From assembly GCF_000717175.1 (NCBI RefSeq), contig NZ_JNYD01000009.1, positions 124,001 through 188,000 on the forward strand: DNA of 64,000 nucleotides, in the 5' to 3' direction. The translations under genes and the position numbers were made by a program. This DNA comes from Pseudonocardia autotrophica. GTDB lineage: Bacteria > Actinomycetota > Actinomycetes > Mycobacteriales > Pseudonocardiaceae. This document shows positions 53,186 through 61,520 of the stretch, one piece after another. Positions within the stretch are counted from its first letter, which is position 1. Every line of letters starts with the position of its first letter. Under the pieces are notes generated by a model, which saw only the letters and a list, made by a program, of their open reading frames with translations, made no database searches and was not told the origin of the DNA.

Positions 53186-54040
53186 ATGACCACCTACGCA
53201 GTCACGGGAGCGACCGGCCACCTCGGCGCTCTGGCGATCGAGGCCCTGCTCGAGAAGGGCGTCCCGGCCGGGGACGTCGTCGCGGTCGTCCGGGACGCGG
53301 GCAGGGCGGCGGCGCTCGCCGCCCGCGGCGTCCAGGTCCGGACGGCCGACTACACCCAGCCGGAGACGCTGCGGGCCGCGTTCGCCGGCGTCGACCGGCT
53401 GCTGCTGGTCTCGGGCAACGAGGTCGGCCAGCGGATCGAGCAGCACGGCAACGTGATCGACGCGGCCAAGGAGGCCGGCGTTGGGCTGATCGCGTACACC
53501 GGCATCACGCGCGCCGACACCACCGGCAGCCCGCTGGCGCCCGAGCACAAGGCCACCGAGGAGCTGCTGGCCGCCTCGGGCGTGCCGCACACGCTGCTGC
53601 GCAACAACTGGTACGTCGAGAACTACACCGCGCAGCTCGCCGACTACCTCTCCCGCGGCGCGATCGTCGCCGCCGCCGGGGAGGGCCGGGTCTCCGGGGC
53701 CGCCCGCCGCGACTACGCCGAGGCCGCCGCGGCCGTGCTGACCGGCGAGGGTCACGCCGGCCGGACCTACGAGCTGGCCGGCACGCCGTTCACGTTCAAG
53801 GAGCTCGCGGCCACGATCAGCGAGGTCAGCGGCCGGGAGGTCGAGTACCGGCCGGTGGCTCCCGCCGAGCTGACCGGCATCCTCACCGGCGCCGGGCTCG
53901 ACGAGGGCACGGCCGGGTTCGTCGTCGCGCTCGACGAGAGCATCGCCCGCGGGGACCTCGACATCGAGAGCACCGACCTGCCCGAGCTGCTCGGCCGCCC
54001 GCTCACCCCGGTGGCCGACGTGGTGCGCGCCGCGCTCTGA
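53186..54040 (+). CDS. NmrA/QorB-type NAD(P)H:quinone reductase
   Basis: A 284-residue SDR-like protein. YAVTGATGHLGALAIEALLE binds NAD(P)H, VQVRTADYTQPETLRAAFAG follows, and ITRADTTGSPLAPEHKATEE, LRNNWYVENYTAQLADYL and GRVSGAARRDYAEAAAAVL are characteristic of QorB. It is expected to reduce quinones or sense the NADPH state. AGGAGG lies upstream. Likely controlled by the divergent HxlR protein in response to quinone stress. Confidence 0.88.
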   Translation: MTTYAVTGATGHLGALAIEALLEKGVPAGDVVAVVRDAGRAAALAARGVQVRTADYTQPETLRAAFAGVDRLLLVSGNEVGQRIEQHGNVIDAAKEAGVGLIAYTGITRADTTGSPLAPEHKATEELLAASGVPHTLLRNNWYVENYTAQLADYLSRGAIVAAAGEGRVSGAARRDYAEAAAAVLTGEGHAGRTYELAGTPFTFKELAATISEVSGREVEYRPVAPAELTGILTGAGLDEGTAGFVVALDESIARGDLDIESTDLPELLGRPLTPVADVVRAAL

Positions 54041-54047
54041 ACCTCGT

Positions 54048-54082
54048 CCGGCGGCCGGTCGTCAGGTCCGGTCGGCCGCCGG
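54048..54082. terminator. Hairpin at convergent gene ends
   Basis: CCGGCGGCCG (54048-54057) pairs perfectly with CGGCCGCCGG (54073-54082). It spans the 3' ends of the QorB-like and DUF1990 genes and can serve as a bidirectional terminator. Confidence 0.5.
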
Positions 54083-54781
54083 CGGCAGGAGTCGCCGCCC
54101 GTGGACGGGGTGGGTGACGCGGATCCGCGCGTGGTCCCACGGGTCCGGGCGGGCGTCGCCGGGGACCAGCACGAGCGGGCCCGTTCCCAGGGTGTGCCGC
54201 CCGGACGGCTCCAGGACCGCCCGCTCCCGCACCCGCTCGCCGATGCGGCGGTAGAAGCGCAGCTGGCTGCGCCGGCCGAAGAGGCCCCAGCCGAGCCCGA
54301 ACACCGGGCCGAGCCGCGGATCGGGCTTCCAGCGCACGCTCGCCCGGAACTCGACCCGTCCGGACGCCCGGTGCTTGGCCACCCGGTACAGCACCTGCCC
54401 GCGCTGCAGGTGCCCGTCGAGCGTCGCGTACGCCCAGCCCCAGACCCGCCAGCCGTCCTCGTCGGCACGGTCGACGACCTCGGTGATCCGCACGCCCATG
54501 AGGAAGCGGAGCGGGCCGAACCGCCCGTCGAGCAGGATGTCCCGGCCGAGCAGCTCCGAGTCGCGCAGGTACGCCGCGCGCAACAGCTCGGGCGGCGTGA
54601 AGTCGTAGTCCCGCACCAGCGCCGTCGCGCGCTCCCAGATCCCGTCCGGCACCGGCTCGCCCGGTCGCTCGGTGCCCAGCTCGTGCACGTGCTCGTCGAC
54701 CGTCCAGCCGGCCTTCGCCCCCGGGTCGTCCGTGACCGCGCGCTCCCGCAGCCCCTCGACGACGGCGAGCAGGCCGCTCAT
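54062..54781 (-). CDS. DUF1990-family protein
   Basis: A 239-residue protein. FGPLRFLMGVRITEVVD, WGWAYATLDGHLQRGQVLYR, VAKHRASGRVEFRASVRWKP and the C-terminal RRIGERVRERAVLEP match the DUF1990 family, a Bet-v-1/SRPBCC-like fold of unknown function. Its ATG overlaps the epimerase stop (ATGA), so the two are coupled. Confidence 0.82.
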   Translation of the reverse strand: MSGLLAVVEGLRERAVTDDPGAKAGWTVDEHVHELGTERPGEPVPDGIWERATALVRDYDFTPPELLRAAYLRDSELLGRDILLDGRFGPLRFLMGVRITEVVDRADEDGWRVWGWAYATLDGHLQRGQVLYRVAKHRASGRVEFRASVRWKPDPRLGPVFGLGWGLFGRRSQLRFYRRIGERVRERAVLEPSGRHTLGTGPLVLVPGDARPDPWDHARIRVTHPVHGRRLLPPAADRT

Positions 54782-55827
54782 CCGACGGCGAGCGCGGGGC
54801 TCAGGGTGGTGGCGTCGTGGATCAGGCCGTCGAGCAGGATCCGGACGTTCTCCGCGGTGCCGACCTTCGCCTCCCAGCCGAGCTCCAGCCGGGCCCGGCC
54901 GGTGTCCATCACCGGGGTGCGGACGGCGACGTCGAACCAGCCCGGGGACAGCTCGAGCGCGTGCAGCCGGAACAGCAGGCCGATCACGATGCGCGCCAGG
55001 TCGTGCGGCACGGGGAGCGGCCGCGCACCGATCAGTGCGGTGAGCTCGCGCGCGTCGAGGGCGTCCGCGGCGATGTTGAACGCGCCCCGCGCCCGGCGGT
55101 CGAGGATCGCGACGATCGCCCGGCCGAGATCGTCGGCGTGCACGAACTGCAGGACGGTGTCGCCCGGGACCGGGAACAGCGGGACCTTCCCGTCGGCGAG
55201 CAGGCCGAACAACGCCCGCGGCACGATCGGGCCGAGGAAGAGCCGGGCCATCTCCCGTGAGGCGTCGCGCTGCACCACCAGCGTCGGGCGGACCCGCGCG
55301 ACGGCCACGCCGGGATTGGCCCGCTCGAACGCGTCGAGCATGCGCTCGGCGATGATCTTGTCGCGGCTGTAGGCGGAGCGCGGCTGCCCGGTGACCGGCC
55401 AGCTCTCGTCGACCGGCCGGGCCGGGTCCTGCGGGGCCGACGCGTAGGCCCCGAGCGACGACGCGAACGCCAGGTGACCGACACCGGAGCGCCGGACCGC
55501 GCGCAGCAGGGCAGCGGTGCCGTCGACGTTCGTGCGCCGCAGCGCCGCCTCGTCGCGCACCGGCTGGATGGCCCACGCGAGGTCGACGACGGCGTCGGCG
55601 CCGGTGAACACGTCGGTGAGCCGCCGCTCCGCGTCCGCGGTCGTGAGATCGATCGCGTGCCACTCGGCCTCGTCGTAGGGCGGGACGGGCGGCGGCGGGC
55701 GCCGGCACACCGCGCGCACCCGCACGTCGGGCGCGTCCTTCAGCACCCGCAGCAGTCCGGTCCCGACGTTGCCCGACGCGCCGACCACCACCACGGTGCG
55801 TTCGGGCGCTCCTGCTCGTTCCGGCAT
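54778..55827 (-). CDS. NAD(P)-dependent epimerase/dehydratase (extended SDR)
   Basis: A 349-residue Rossmann protein. VVVVGASGNVGTGLLRVLKD binds the nucleotide, ADAVVDLAWAIQPVRDEAAL and HLAFASSLGAYASA follow, and YSRDKIIAERML supplies the YxxxK catalytic pair. The last 90 residues form the substrate-binding part. Substrate unknown; family members include sugar epimerases and 3-beta-hydroxysteroid-type dehydrogenases. First gene of a two-gene operon with the DUF1990 gene. Confidence 0.85.
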   Translation of the reverse strand: MPERAGAPERTVVVVGASGNVGTGLLRVLKDAPDVRVRAVCRRPPPPVPPYDEAEWHAIDLTTADAERRLTDVFTGADAVVDLAWAIQPVRDEAALRRTNVDGTAALLRAVRRSGVGHLAFASSLGAYASAPQDPARPVDESWPVTGQPRSAYSRDKIIAERMLDAFERANPGVAVARVRPTLVVQRDASREMARLFLGPIVPRALFGLLADGKVPLFPVPGDTVLQFVHADDLGRAIVAILDRRARGAFNIAADALDARELTALIGARPLPVPHDLARIVIGLLFRLHALELSPGWFDVAVRTPVMDTGRARLELGWEAKVGTAENVRILLDGLIHDATTLSPALAVG

Positions 55828-55890
55828 CGTGCTCCCTTCCCTCGTCCGGAAGGGCATTACCGGTACGGGACCGCTCAACCCCCGCACGCG

Positions 55891-55923
55891 GAAGGGCCTC
55901 CGACCCGCGGTCGGAGGCCCTTC
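55891..55923 (-). terminator. Perfect 15-bp hairpin terminator after lsr2
   Basis: GAAGGGCCTCCGACC (55891-55905) and GGTCGGAGGCCCTTC (55909-55923) form a perfect stem with a CGC loop, starting 28 bases past the lsr2 stop. It is among the strongest hairpins in the window. Confidence 0.88.
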
Positions 55924-55951
55924 ATTCGGTGCGTTCCCGGGGCGCCGTTCC

Positions 55952-56422
55952 TCAGCTCGCCGCGGCGACCTTCTTGCGGGTGCGCCGCTTCGGCTTCGCC
56001 TCGGATTCCGCCTGCTGTTCCGCAGTGGCTTCCGGGGCGGCTTCCTGCGCCGGTTCGGGGGCGGCTTCGGGCGCCCGGGCCGCGGTGCCGCGATTCGCGT
56101 ACGCCTCGAGCACGTTCGACGGGATACGGCCCCGCTCGGAGACCTGGAACCCGGCCGAGACCGCCCACTCCCGAATGGCGGCGTTCTCCTCCCGGGTCTT
56201 GCCCGGCGAGGAGGGAACCCGCGCGTAGTTCCTGCGCCCGGAGCCGGACGAGGACCGGCGCGCGGCGCCCACGAACGGCGCGAACGCCTCCCGGAGCTCC
56301 GACGCATGCTGCGCGCTCAGGTCGATCTCGAATTCCTTGCCGTCCAGTGTGAACGTGACCGTTTCGTCCGCCTGACCGCCGTCGAGGTCGTCCACCAGGG
56401 TGATATTCGTAATCTTCGCCAT
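55952..56422 (-). CDS. lsr2: Lsr2 nucleoid-associated protein with extended tail
   Basis: A 156-residue H-NS-like xenogeneic silencer that bridges AT-rich DNA. Residues 1-60 are the oligomerisation domain (ITLVDDLDGGQADETVTFTL, FEIDLSAQHASELREAFAPF). Residues about 76-112 are the DNA-binding domain with REWAVSAGFQVSERGRIPSN, where RGR (97-99) is the AT-hook-like clamp. Unusually, about 44 extra residues follow: an Ala/Glu/Pro linker and a basic end KPKRRTRKKVAAAS. A typical Lsr2 is about 110 residues. Monocistronic with a strong terminator. Confidence 0.93.
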   Translation of the reverse strand: MAKITNITLVDDLDGGQADETVTFTLDGKEFEIDLSAQHASELREAFAPFVGAARRSSSGSGRRNYARVPSSPGKTREENAAIREWAVSAGFQVSERGRIPSNVLEAYANRGTAARAPEAAPEPAQEAAPEATAEQQAESEAKPKRRTRKKVAAAS

Positions 56423-56576
56423 CGTTCACGTCCGATCGCCGTACTCGCGGGTTGTCCCGATTCTCCACGGATTCGGTGAAAAGTCGAGGACGGTCACGCG
56501 GGAGTGGTGATTCGTGCACCGCGAGTGCCATTCCGTGCGCGTTCCGCGGATGTGCGCGACCCGTGAACGGCCGCGA

Positions 56577-57239
56577 TCAGGCGGCGCGGAACTCCTCCGG
56601 GCGTTCGCGGGTCGCCTCGGCGAGTGCCCTGCGGGTGCGCTCCGCGTCGTAGTCCTTGCCGTACACTGGGGTGCCGGGCTGCTGGCGCCACGACTCCTCG
56701 AGCGGACCGCCGTCGACCGGGTCGAAGCCCAGCTCGTCGACGAGCGCGAAGACGGTGTCCTTGCCCGGACCGTCCGCACCCGCGATCGGCAGCGCGATCC
56801 GACCCTCGGTCCCCCGCGGCTTCCCGCGCTCCAGCAGGTGCTTCCAGTAGATGCCGTTGAACACCTTGTACACCGGCGTGCCGAGCAGCCCGGCCACCCA
56901 CACGCTCTCCGGGGTGCCGTCCTCGAGCGCGTCGATCCGGCCGTCGCGCTGCTGCGGGTAGTAGTTGTTCGTCTCGATCACGGGAGCCCCCGGCTTCGCC
57001 GAGGAGACGATGCCGGGCTCGAGGTCAGGGGTGTTCTTCTGCGGGATGCTGACGATCACGACGTCCGCGTCGGCCGCCGCCTCACGGGCCCACACCGGCG
57101 TCGCACCGGTCTCCGCGGCCAGCTCCGCCAGGGTCTCCGGGGCGCGGGAGTTCGCCACCCGCACCTCGTGCCCGAGCGCGGTGAGCCGCCGCGTCAACGT
57201 GCCGCCGATGTATCCCGCACCGATGATTCCGATCCTCAT
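56577..57239 (-). CDS. NADPH/F420 oxidoreductase-like NAD-binding protein
   Basis: A 220-residue protein of the NADPH-dependent F420 reductase-like family. IGIIGAGYIGGTLTRRLTAL is the dinucleotide-binding motif, EVRVANSRAPETLAEL matches the NADP-selective loop, and NGIYWKHLLERGKPRG, IALPIAGADGPGKDTV and FDPVDGGPLEESWRQQPGTP are conserved in the group. Many members are orphan NADP oxidoreductases; the cofactor partner is uncertain. Monocistronic. Confidence 0.85.
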   Translation of the reverse strand: MRIGIIGAGYIGGTLTRRLTALGHEVRVANSRAPETLAELAAETGATPVWAREAAADADVVIVSIPQKNTPDLEPGIVSSAKPGAPVIETNNYYPQQRDGRIDALEDGTPESVWVAGLLGTPVYKVFNGIYWKHLLERGKPRGTEGRIALPIAGADGPGKDTVFALVDELGFDPVDGGPLEESWRQQPGTPVYGKDYDAERTRRALAEATRERPEEFRAA

Positions 57240-57286
57240 GTCCGCGGCAACCGAGGCCGCCGCGGAGACCATTCCCGGAGGGTGAT

Positions 57287-58066
57287 CTACAGCACTCCCG
57301 GGTAGGCGCCGCCGTCGATCAGCAGGCTCTGGCCCGTGATGAACCCCGCCTGCGCGGAGCAGAGGAAGGCGCAGGCGGCGCCGAACTCCGCGGGCTCGCC
57401 GAAGCGGCGCGCGGGGATCGTCGCGCGCCCGTCGGCCGCGATCTCCTCCACGGTGACGCCCTGCTGCTCGGCCGCGACCTTCTGCCCGGCCGCGAGCCGG
57501 TCGGTGGCGAAGGAGCCGGGGAGCAGGAAGTTGATCGTGACGTTCGCGTGCGCCACCGACCGGGCGACGCCGGCGAGGAACCCGGTGAGGCCGGCCCGGG
57601 CGCCGCTGGACAGGTCGAGCCCGGCCAGCGGCATTTTCACCGAGCCCGAGGTGATGTTGACGATCCGGCCGAAGCGCCGCTCCACCATCCCGTCGACGAC
57701 GGCCTGGACCAGCCGGATCGGCGTGGCCATGTTGGACCGGACGCCGGCCAGCAGCGCCTGCTCGTCGATCGCGCGGAAGTCCCGGAAGGGCGGCCCGGCG
57801 TTGTTGTTGACCAGCACGTCGACCTGCGCGACCGCGGCGAGCAGCCGGTCCGGTCCGTCGGGCGTGTCGAGGTCCGCCCCGACCGGGATCACCTCGGCCC
57901 CGGTCGCGGCGGCGATCTCGGCCGCGGCCTTCTCGGCGGCGGCCTGCTCCCGCCCGTTCACGACGACGGTGCAGCCCGCCCGGGCCAGCTCCTCGGCGCA
58001 CGCCCGGCCCAACCCCCGCGTGGAGGCGCAGACGACGGCGGTGCGGCCCGCGATCCCGAGGTCCAT
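57287..58066 (-). CDS. Divergent short-chain dehydrogenase without canonical catalytic Tyr/Lys
   Basis: A 259-residue SDR fold. TAVVCASTRGLGRACAEELA binds NAD(P), DVLVNNNAGPPFRDF is the structural motif and IVNITSGSVKMPLAG holds the Ser. The YxxxK site reads LDLSSGARAGLTG, with Ser in place of Tyr and Arg in place of Lys. The C-terminal ITGQSLLIDGGAYPGVL is typical. This divergent subgroup is widespread but of uncertain activity. The start overlaps the upstream aldo-keto reductase stop (TGATG). Confidence 0.87.
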   Translation of the reverse strand: MDLGIAGRTAVVCASTRGLGRACAEELARAGCTVVVNGREQAAAEKAAAEIAAATGAEVIPVGADLDTPDGPDRLLAAVAQVDVLVNNNAGPPFRDFRAIDEQALLAGVRSNMATPIRLVQAVVDGMVERRFGRIVNITSGSVKMPLAGLDLSSGARAGLTGFLAGVARSVAHANVTINFLLPGSFATDRLAAGQKVAAEQQGVTVEEIAADGRATIPARRFGEPAEFGAACAFLCSAQAGFITGQSLLIDGGAYPGVL

Positions 58067-59076
58067 CAGACGGGCCGCCGCTTCGGCGTGGAGCGGGCGA
58101 CGAGCGCGGGATCGCGGGTGACGGCCTCGCCGAGGACGTCGTCGATCGCGGCCATCGCGTCGGCCGGGATGCGCACGCCCGCGGCCTTCACGTTCTCCTC
58201 CACCTGCTCGGGCCGGGAGGCGCCGACCAGGGCGGCGGAGACGTTGCGGTTCTGCAGCACCCACGCCACGGCGAGCTGGGCCATCGTCAGCCCGAGGTCG
58301 CCGGCGACCGGCCGCAGCTTCTGCACGCGGGCGAGGGTGTCGTCGGCGAGGAACCGCTTGATCGCGTCGCCGCCGCCCTTCTCGTCCGTGGCGCGCGAGC
58401 CCTCGGGCCACGCCTCGCCGGGCTGGTACTTGCCGGTGAGCACGCCCTGCGCGATCGGCGACCACACGATCTGCCCGATCCCCAGCTCCTCGGAGGTGGG
58501 CACGACCTCGTCCTCGACGATCCGCCACAGCATCGAGTACTGCGGCTGGCTGGAGACCAGGGAGATCCCGAGGTCGACGGCCAGGGCGTGGGCGCGGCGG
58601 ATCTGGTCGGCCGTCCACTCGCTGACGCCGATGTAGAGCGCCTTGCCCGCCCGCACGACGTCGGCGAACGCCTGCATCGTCTCCTCGAGCGGGGTGAACA
58701 TGTCGTAGCGGTGCGCCTGGTAGAGGTCGACGTAGTCCGTCCCGAGCCGGCGCAGGCTGCCGTCGATGCCCTCGAGGACGTGCTTGCGGGACAGCCCCTG
58801 GTCGTTCTTCCCGCGCGGCCCCACCGGCCAGTAGACCTTGGTGAAGATCTCCAGCGACTCGCGTCGCTCGCCCTTCAGCGCGGCCCCCAGCACCTCCTCG
58901 GCCCGGCCGTTGGCGTAGACGTCGGCCGTGTCGAAGCTGGTGATCCCGTGCTCGAGGGCGGCGCGCACGCACTGCGTCGCGACGTCGTTCTCCACCTGCG
59001 AACCGTGCGTCAGCCAGTTGCCGTACGTGATCTCGGAGATCTGCATGCCGGAGCGGCCGAGGTAGCGGAAGTGCAT
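58066..59076 (-). CDS. Aldo-keto reductase (voltage-gated K+ channel beta-like, AKR6/12-type)
   Basis: A 336-residue TIM-barrel NADPH oxidoreductase. The catalytic tetrad is seen as FDTADVYANG (Asp, Tyr), LEIFTKVYWPVG (Lys) and VDLYQAHRYD (His). SRKHVLEGIDGSLRRLGTDY, IGVSEWTADQIRRAH, IVWSPIAQGVLTGKYQPGE and LVGASRPEQVEENVKA are typical. It reduces aldehydes or ketones; the physiological substrate is unknown. First gene of a two-gene operon with the divergent SDR. Confidence 0.92.
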   Translation of the reverse strand: MHFRYLGRSGMQISEITYGNWLTHGSQVENDVATQCVRAALEHGITSFDTADVYANGRAEEVLGAALKGERRESLEIFTKVYWPVGPRGKNDQGLSRKHVLEGIDGSLRRLGTDYVDLYQAHRYDMFTPLEETMQAFADVVRAGKALYIGVSEWTADQIRRAHALAVDLGISLVSSQPQYSMLWRIVEDEVVPTSEELGIGQIVWSPIAQGVLTGKYQPGEAWPEGSRATDEKGGGDAIKRFLADDTLARVQKLRPVAGDLGLTMAQLAVAWVLQNRNVSAALVGASRPEQVEENVKAAGVRIPADAMAAIDDVLGEAVTRDPALVARSTPKRRPV

Positions 59077-59180
59077 GGCCCCATCGTGCACCCGCCGAGG
59101 TTCGCCCCCGTCGGGTGAGGTCCGCACCGGCGGTGGCCACGACAGTCGGTCTCCCGACGACATCGAGGAGAGGCGGATCC

Positions 59181-59681
59181 ATGGCGACCCTGACCGTCTG
59201 GAAGTTCGACGACCCGGGCGGCGCCCGGAACGCGCTGGATTTGGTCGAGCGGCTGCAGAAGCAGGAGCTGCTGACGCTCGAGGACGCGGCCGTCGTGACC
59301 TGGCCCGAGAACCGCAAGAAGCCGAAGACCGAGCAGCTGCACAGCATGTCCGGCGCCGGCGCGCTGGGCGGCAGCTTCTGGGGCCTGCTGTTCGGGCTGC
59401 TGTTCTTCGTCCCGCTGCTGGGCATGGCGGTCGGTGCGGCCATGGGTGCCCTGGCGGGCTCGATGTCCGACGTCGGCATCGACGACCGGTTCATCAAGGA
59501 GGTCCGCGAGAAGGTCACGCCGGGCACGTCGGCGCTGTTCCTCATGACCTCCCGCGTCGTGCAGGACAAGGTGCTGGACGAGTTCCGCGGCACGCAGGCC
59601 GAGCTGATCTCGACGAACCTCTCGAACGAGCAGGAGCAGAAGCTGCGGGAGGTCTTCGCCGAGGAGCACGAGACCGTCTGA
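59181..59681 (+). CDS. DUF1269 membrane protein
   Basis: A 166-residue protein. ATLTVWKFDDPGGARNALDL opens the family, a glycine-rich hydrophobic hairpin GALGGSFWGLLFGLLFFVPL follows at about 60-95, and VTPGTSALFLMTSRVVQDKV is the conserved C-terminal strand. DUF1269 proteins are thought to be membrane-associated; the function is unknown. AGGAGAGG precedes ATG 59181. First of three codirectional genes ending with the lipid kinase. Confidence 0.87.
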   Translation: MATLTVWKFDDPGGARNALDLVERLQKQELLTLEDAAVVTWPENRKKPKTEQLHSMSGAGALGGSFWGLLFGLLFFVPLLGMAVGAAMGALAGSMSDVGIDDRFIKEVREKVTPGTSALFLMTSRVVQDKVLDEFRGTQAELISTNLSNEQEQKLREVFAEEHETV

Positions 59682-59687
59682 GACGGG

Positions 59688-59951
59688 GTGCTCGGCGTGG
59701 CCTCCCCTCCGCGGGCCCGGGCGTGGGCGTTCGAGGCGGTCCTGGCCGTGCTGTCGGACGACGTCAACGCCGAGCAGGGCACGGAACGCGCCCGTGCCGT
59801 GGCCGCCGCGGTGCTGGCCGAGGCCGGTGAACCCGGCCTCACGGAGACGGTGGTGGTCCTCTCCTCGACGCTCGCCGAGGCGCTGGAGCGGATCGCCGCC
59901 GAGCGCGGCCTGGTCGCGGCCGACCTGGCCGAGATCTGGTTCGTGGACTGA
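59688..59951 (+). CDS. Short hypothetical protein between DUF1269 and lipid kinase genes
   Basis: An 87-residue soluble helical protein (AWAFEAVLAVLSDDVNAEQG, ALERIAAERGLVAADLAEIW) that I do not recognise. GTG 59688 lies 7 bases after the DUF1269 stop; a second GTG at 59697 is a good alternative with GGGG upstream. Thirteen bp separate its stop from the lipid kinase start, so it belongs to the same operon. Confidence 0.65.
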   Translation: MLGVASPPRARAWAFEAVLAVLSDDVNAEQGTERARAVAAAVLAEAGEPGLTETVVVLSSTLAEALERIAAERGLVAADLAEIWFVD

Positions 59952-59964
59952 CGGGAGGTCGGTC

Positions 59965-61329
59965 GTGGCCGGGACGGTGCAGGGTGCACGACCGAGCGGG
60001 GCGCGGCGGCTCGCGGCCGCGGGCGCGTTGCTGGCGGCGATCGCCGCGGTCGTGGTGGTGATCGTGGCTCTCCTGCAGAGCCCGCTGCGGGTCGTCGCGG
60101 CCCCGATCCTGGTGGGTGTGGCGGTCGCCGCGGGCTGGACCGCGCTCGTGCGGCGCGGGGCGTGGCGCATCGCGGCCTGCACGGTCGCGGTGCTGGCCCT
60201 CGTCGGCGTGGTCCTGCTGGTGGTGACGGCCTCGATCCTGCGCACCGCGGCCGTGGTCGTCCTCGTCCTGCTGGCGGCGAGCCTCGCCCGGGTCGCCCTC
60301 GGCCGCGACCTCGTGCCCGAGCCGTCGGGAATGAAGTCCGTCCCGGCGGCCGGGCACGGGGTGCTGCTCATGAACCCGCGCTCGGGCGGCGGCAAGGTCG
60401 CCCGGTTCGGGCTCGAGGAGGAGGCCCTGCGGCGCGGCGTGACCCCCGTCGTCCTGGAGCCGGGCGACGACCTGCGGGCCCTCGCCGAGGCCGCCGTCGC
60501 CGAGGGGGCCGACGTGCTGGGCATGGCCGGCGGCGACGGGTCCCAGGCCCTGGTCGCCGACGTCGCCCGGAAGCACGACGTCCCGCTGGTCGTGATCCCC
60601 GCGGGCACCCGCAACCACTTCGCGCTGGACCTCGGCCTGGACCGCGACGACGTCGTGGCCGCGCTCGACGCGTTCGGCCCGGCCCTGGAGCGGCGCATCG
60701 ACCTGGCCGTGCTGGGCGACCGGGTGTTCGTGAACAACGCCTCGCTCGGCGTGTACGCGGGCGTGGTGCAGTCCGAGGGCTACCGCGACGCCAAGCTCGC
60801 GACGACCGCCCGCATGGCCCCCGAGCTGCTCGGACCCGGCGCGGAGGGGTCGCACCTGCGGTTCCGCGGGCCGGACGGCGTCGACGGGGGCCCCACCGCC
60901 ATGGTGCTCGTGTCCAACGGCGACTACCGGCTCGACCGGCTCGACGGCTTCGGCACCCGGGCCCGGCTCGACGGCGGGGTGCTCGGCGTCGTGACCGTGC
61001 GGGTGGAGAAGGGCCGCGACGTCACCGAGATGCTGGCCGCACAGGCGACCGGCCGGCTGCGCTCCTTCCGCGGCTACCGGCAGTGGAACGCGCCCGAGTT
61101 CGAGGTCGACTCCGACAAACCGCTGGTCGAGGTGGGGGTCGACGGCGAGGCGCTGCGGCTGGCGCCCCCGTTGCGGTTCCGGGTGCTGCCCGGGGCGCTG
61201 CGCGTGCGCGTGCCCACCGGGTCGCCTGGCGCGGCTCCCGCGGCGGTCGCGCCGGCGGGCCCGGGCGAGGCGATCGCGGGCCTGGTCCGCGTGCTCCGCG
61301 GGCACTCCGCGCAACGACGACCGGGCTGA
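59965..61329 (+). CDS. Diacylglycerol-kinase-family lipid kinase with N-terminal membrane domain
   Basis: A 454-residue protein. Residues about 15-115 hold three to four transmembrane helices (LLAAIAAVVVVIVALLQSPL, AVVVLVLLAASLARVALG). Residues about 130-420 form the DAGK/sphingosine-kinase fold: VLLMNPRSGGGKVARFG, DVLGMAGGDGSQALVADVA (GGDG nucleotide loop), VIPAGTRNHFALDLGLDRDD and FVNNASLGVYAGVVQ. It should phosphorylate a membrane lipid such as diacylglycerol. GGGAGG precedes GTG 59965. The fused membrane segment is less usual for YegS/DgkB-type enzymes. Confidence 0.87.
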   Translation: MAGTVQGARPSGARRLAAAGALLAAIAAVVVVIVALLQSPLRVVAAPILVGVAVAAGWTALVRRGAWRIAACTVAVLALVGVVLLVVTASILRTAAVVVLVLLAASLARVALGRDLVPEPSGMKSVPAAGHGVLLMNPRSGGGKVARFGLEEEALRRGVTPVVLEPGDDLRALAEAAVAEGADVLGMAGGDGSQALVADVARKHDVPLVVIPAGTRNHFALDLGLDRDDVVAALDAFGPALERRIDLAVLGDRVFVNNASLGVYAGVVQSEGYRDAKLATTARMAPELLGPGAEGSHLRFRGPDGVDGGPTAMVLVSNGDYRLDRLDGFGTRARLDGGVLGVVTVRVEKGRDVTEMLAAQATGRLRSFRGYRQWNAPEFEVDSDKPLVEVGVDGEALRLAPPLRFRVLPGALRVRVPTGSPGAAPAAVAPAGPGEAIAGLVRVLRGHSAQRRPG

Positions 61330-61520
61330 GCGGACAACCGGACGAACTATGCGGAGCTGCGCCGAACGGCGCCTTCCGCTCCTCCGCATCCGGTCCCGAC
61401 TGGGGACCTTCGTCCCACCGGCCCGGGCCCGACGCTCGGCCTCAGGCCGGATCCAGGCGGTCCAGCATGGATCGAACCAGCCGGTCCAACAGTGCGCCGG
61501 CGTGCGGGGGTGACTTGTCC
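61330..61520. other. Intergenic region before the MalT-like gene
   Basis: About 190 bases. I see no gene and no convincing terminator or promoter. Confidence 0.4.
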
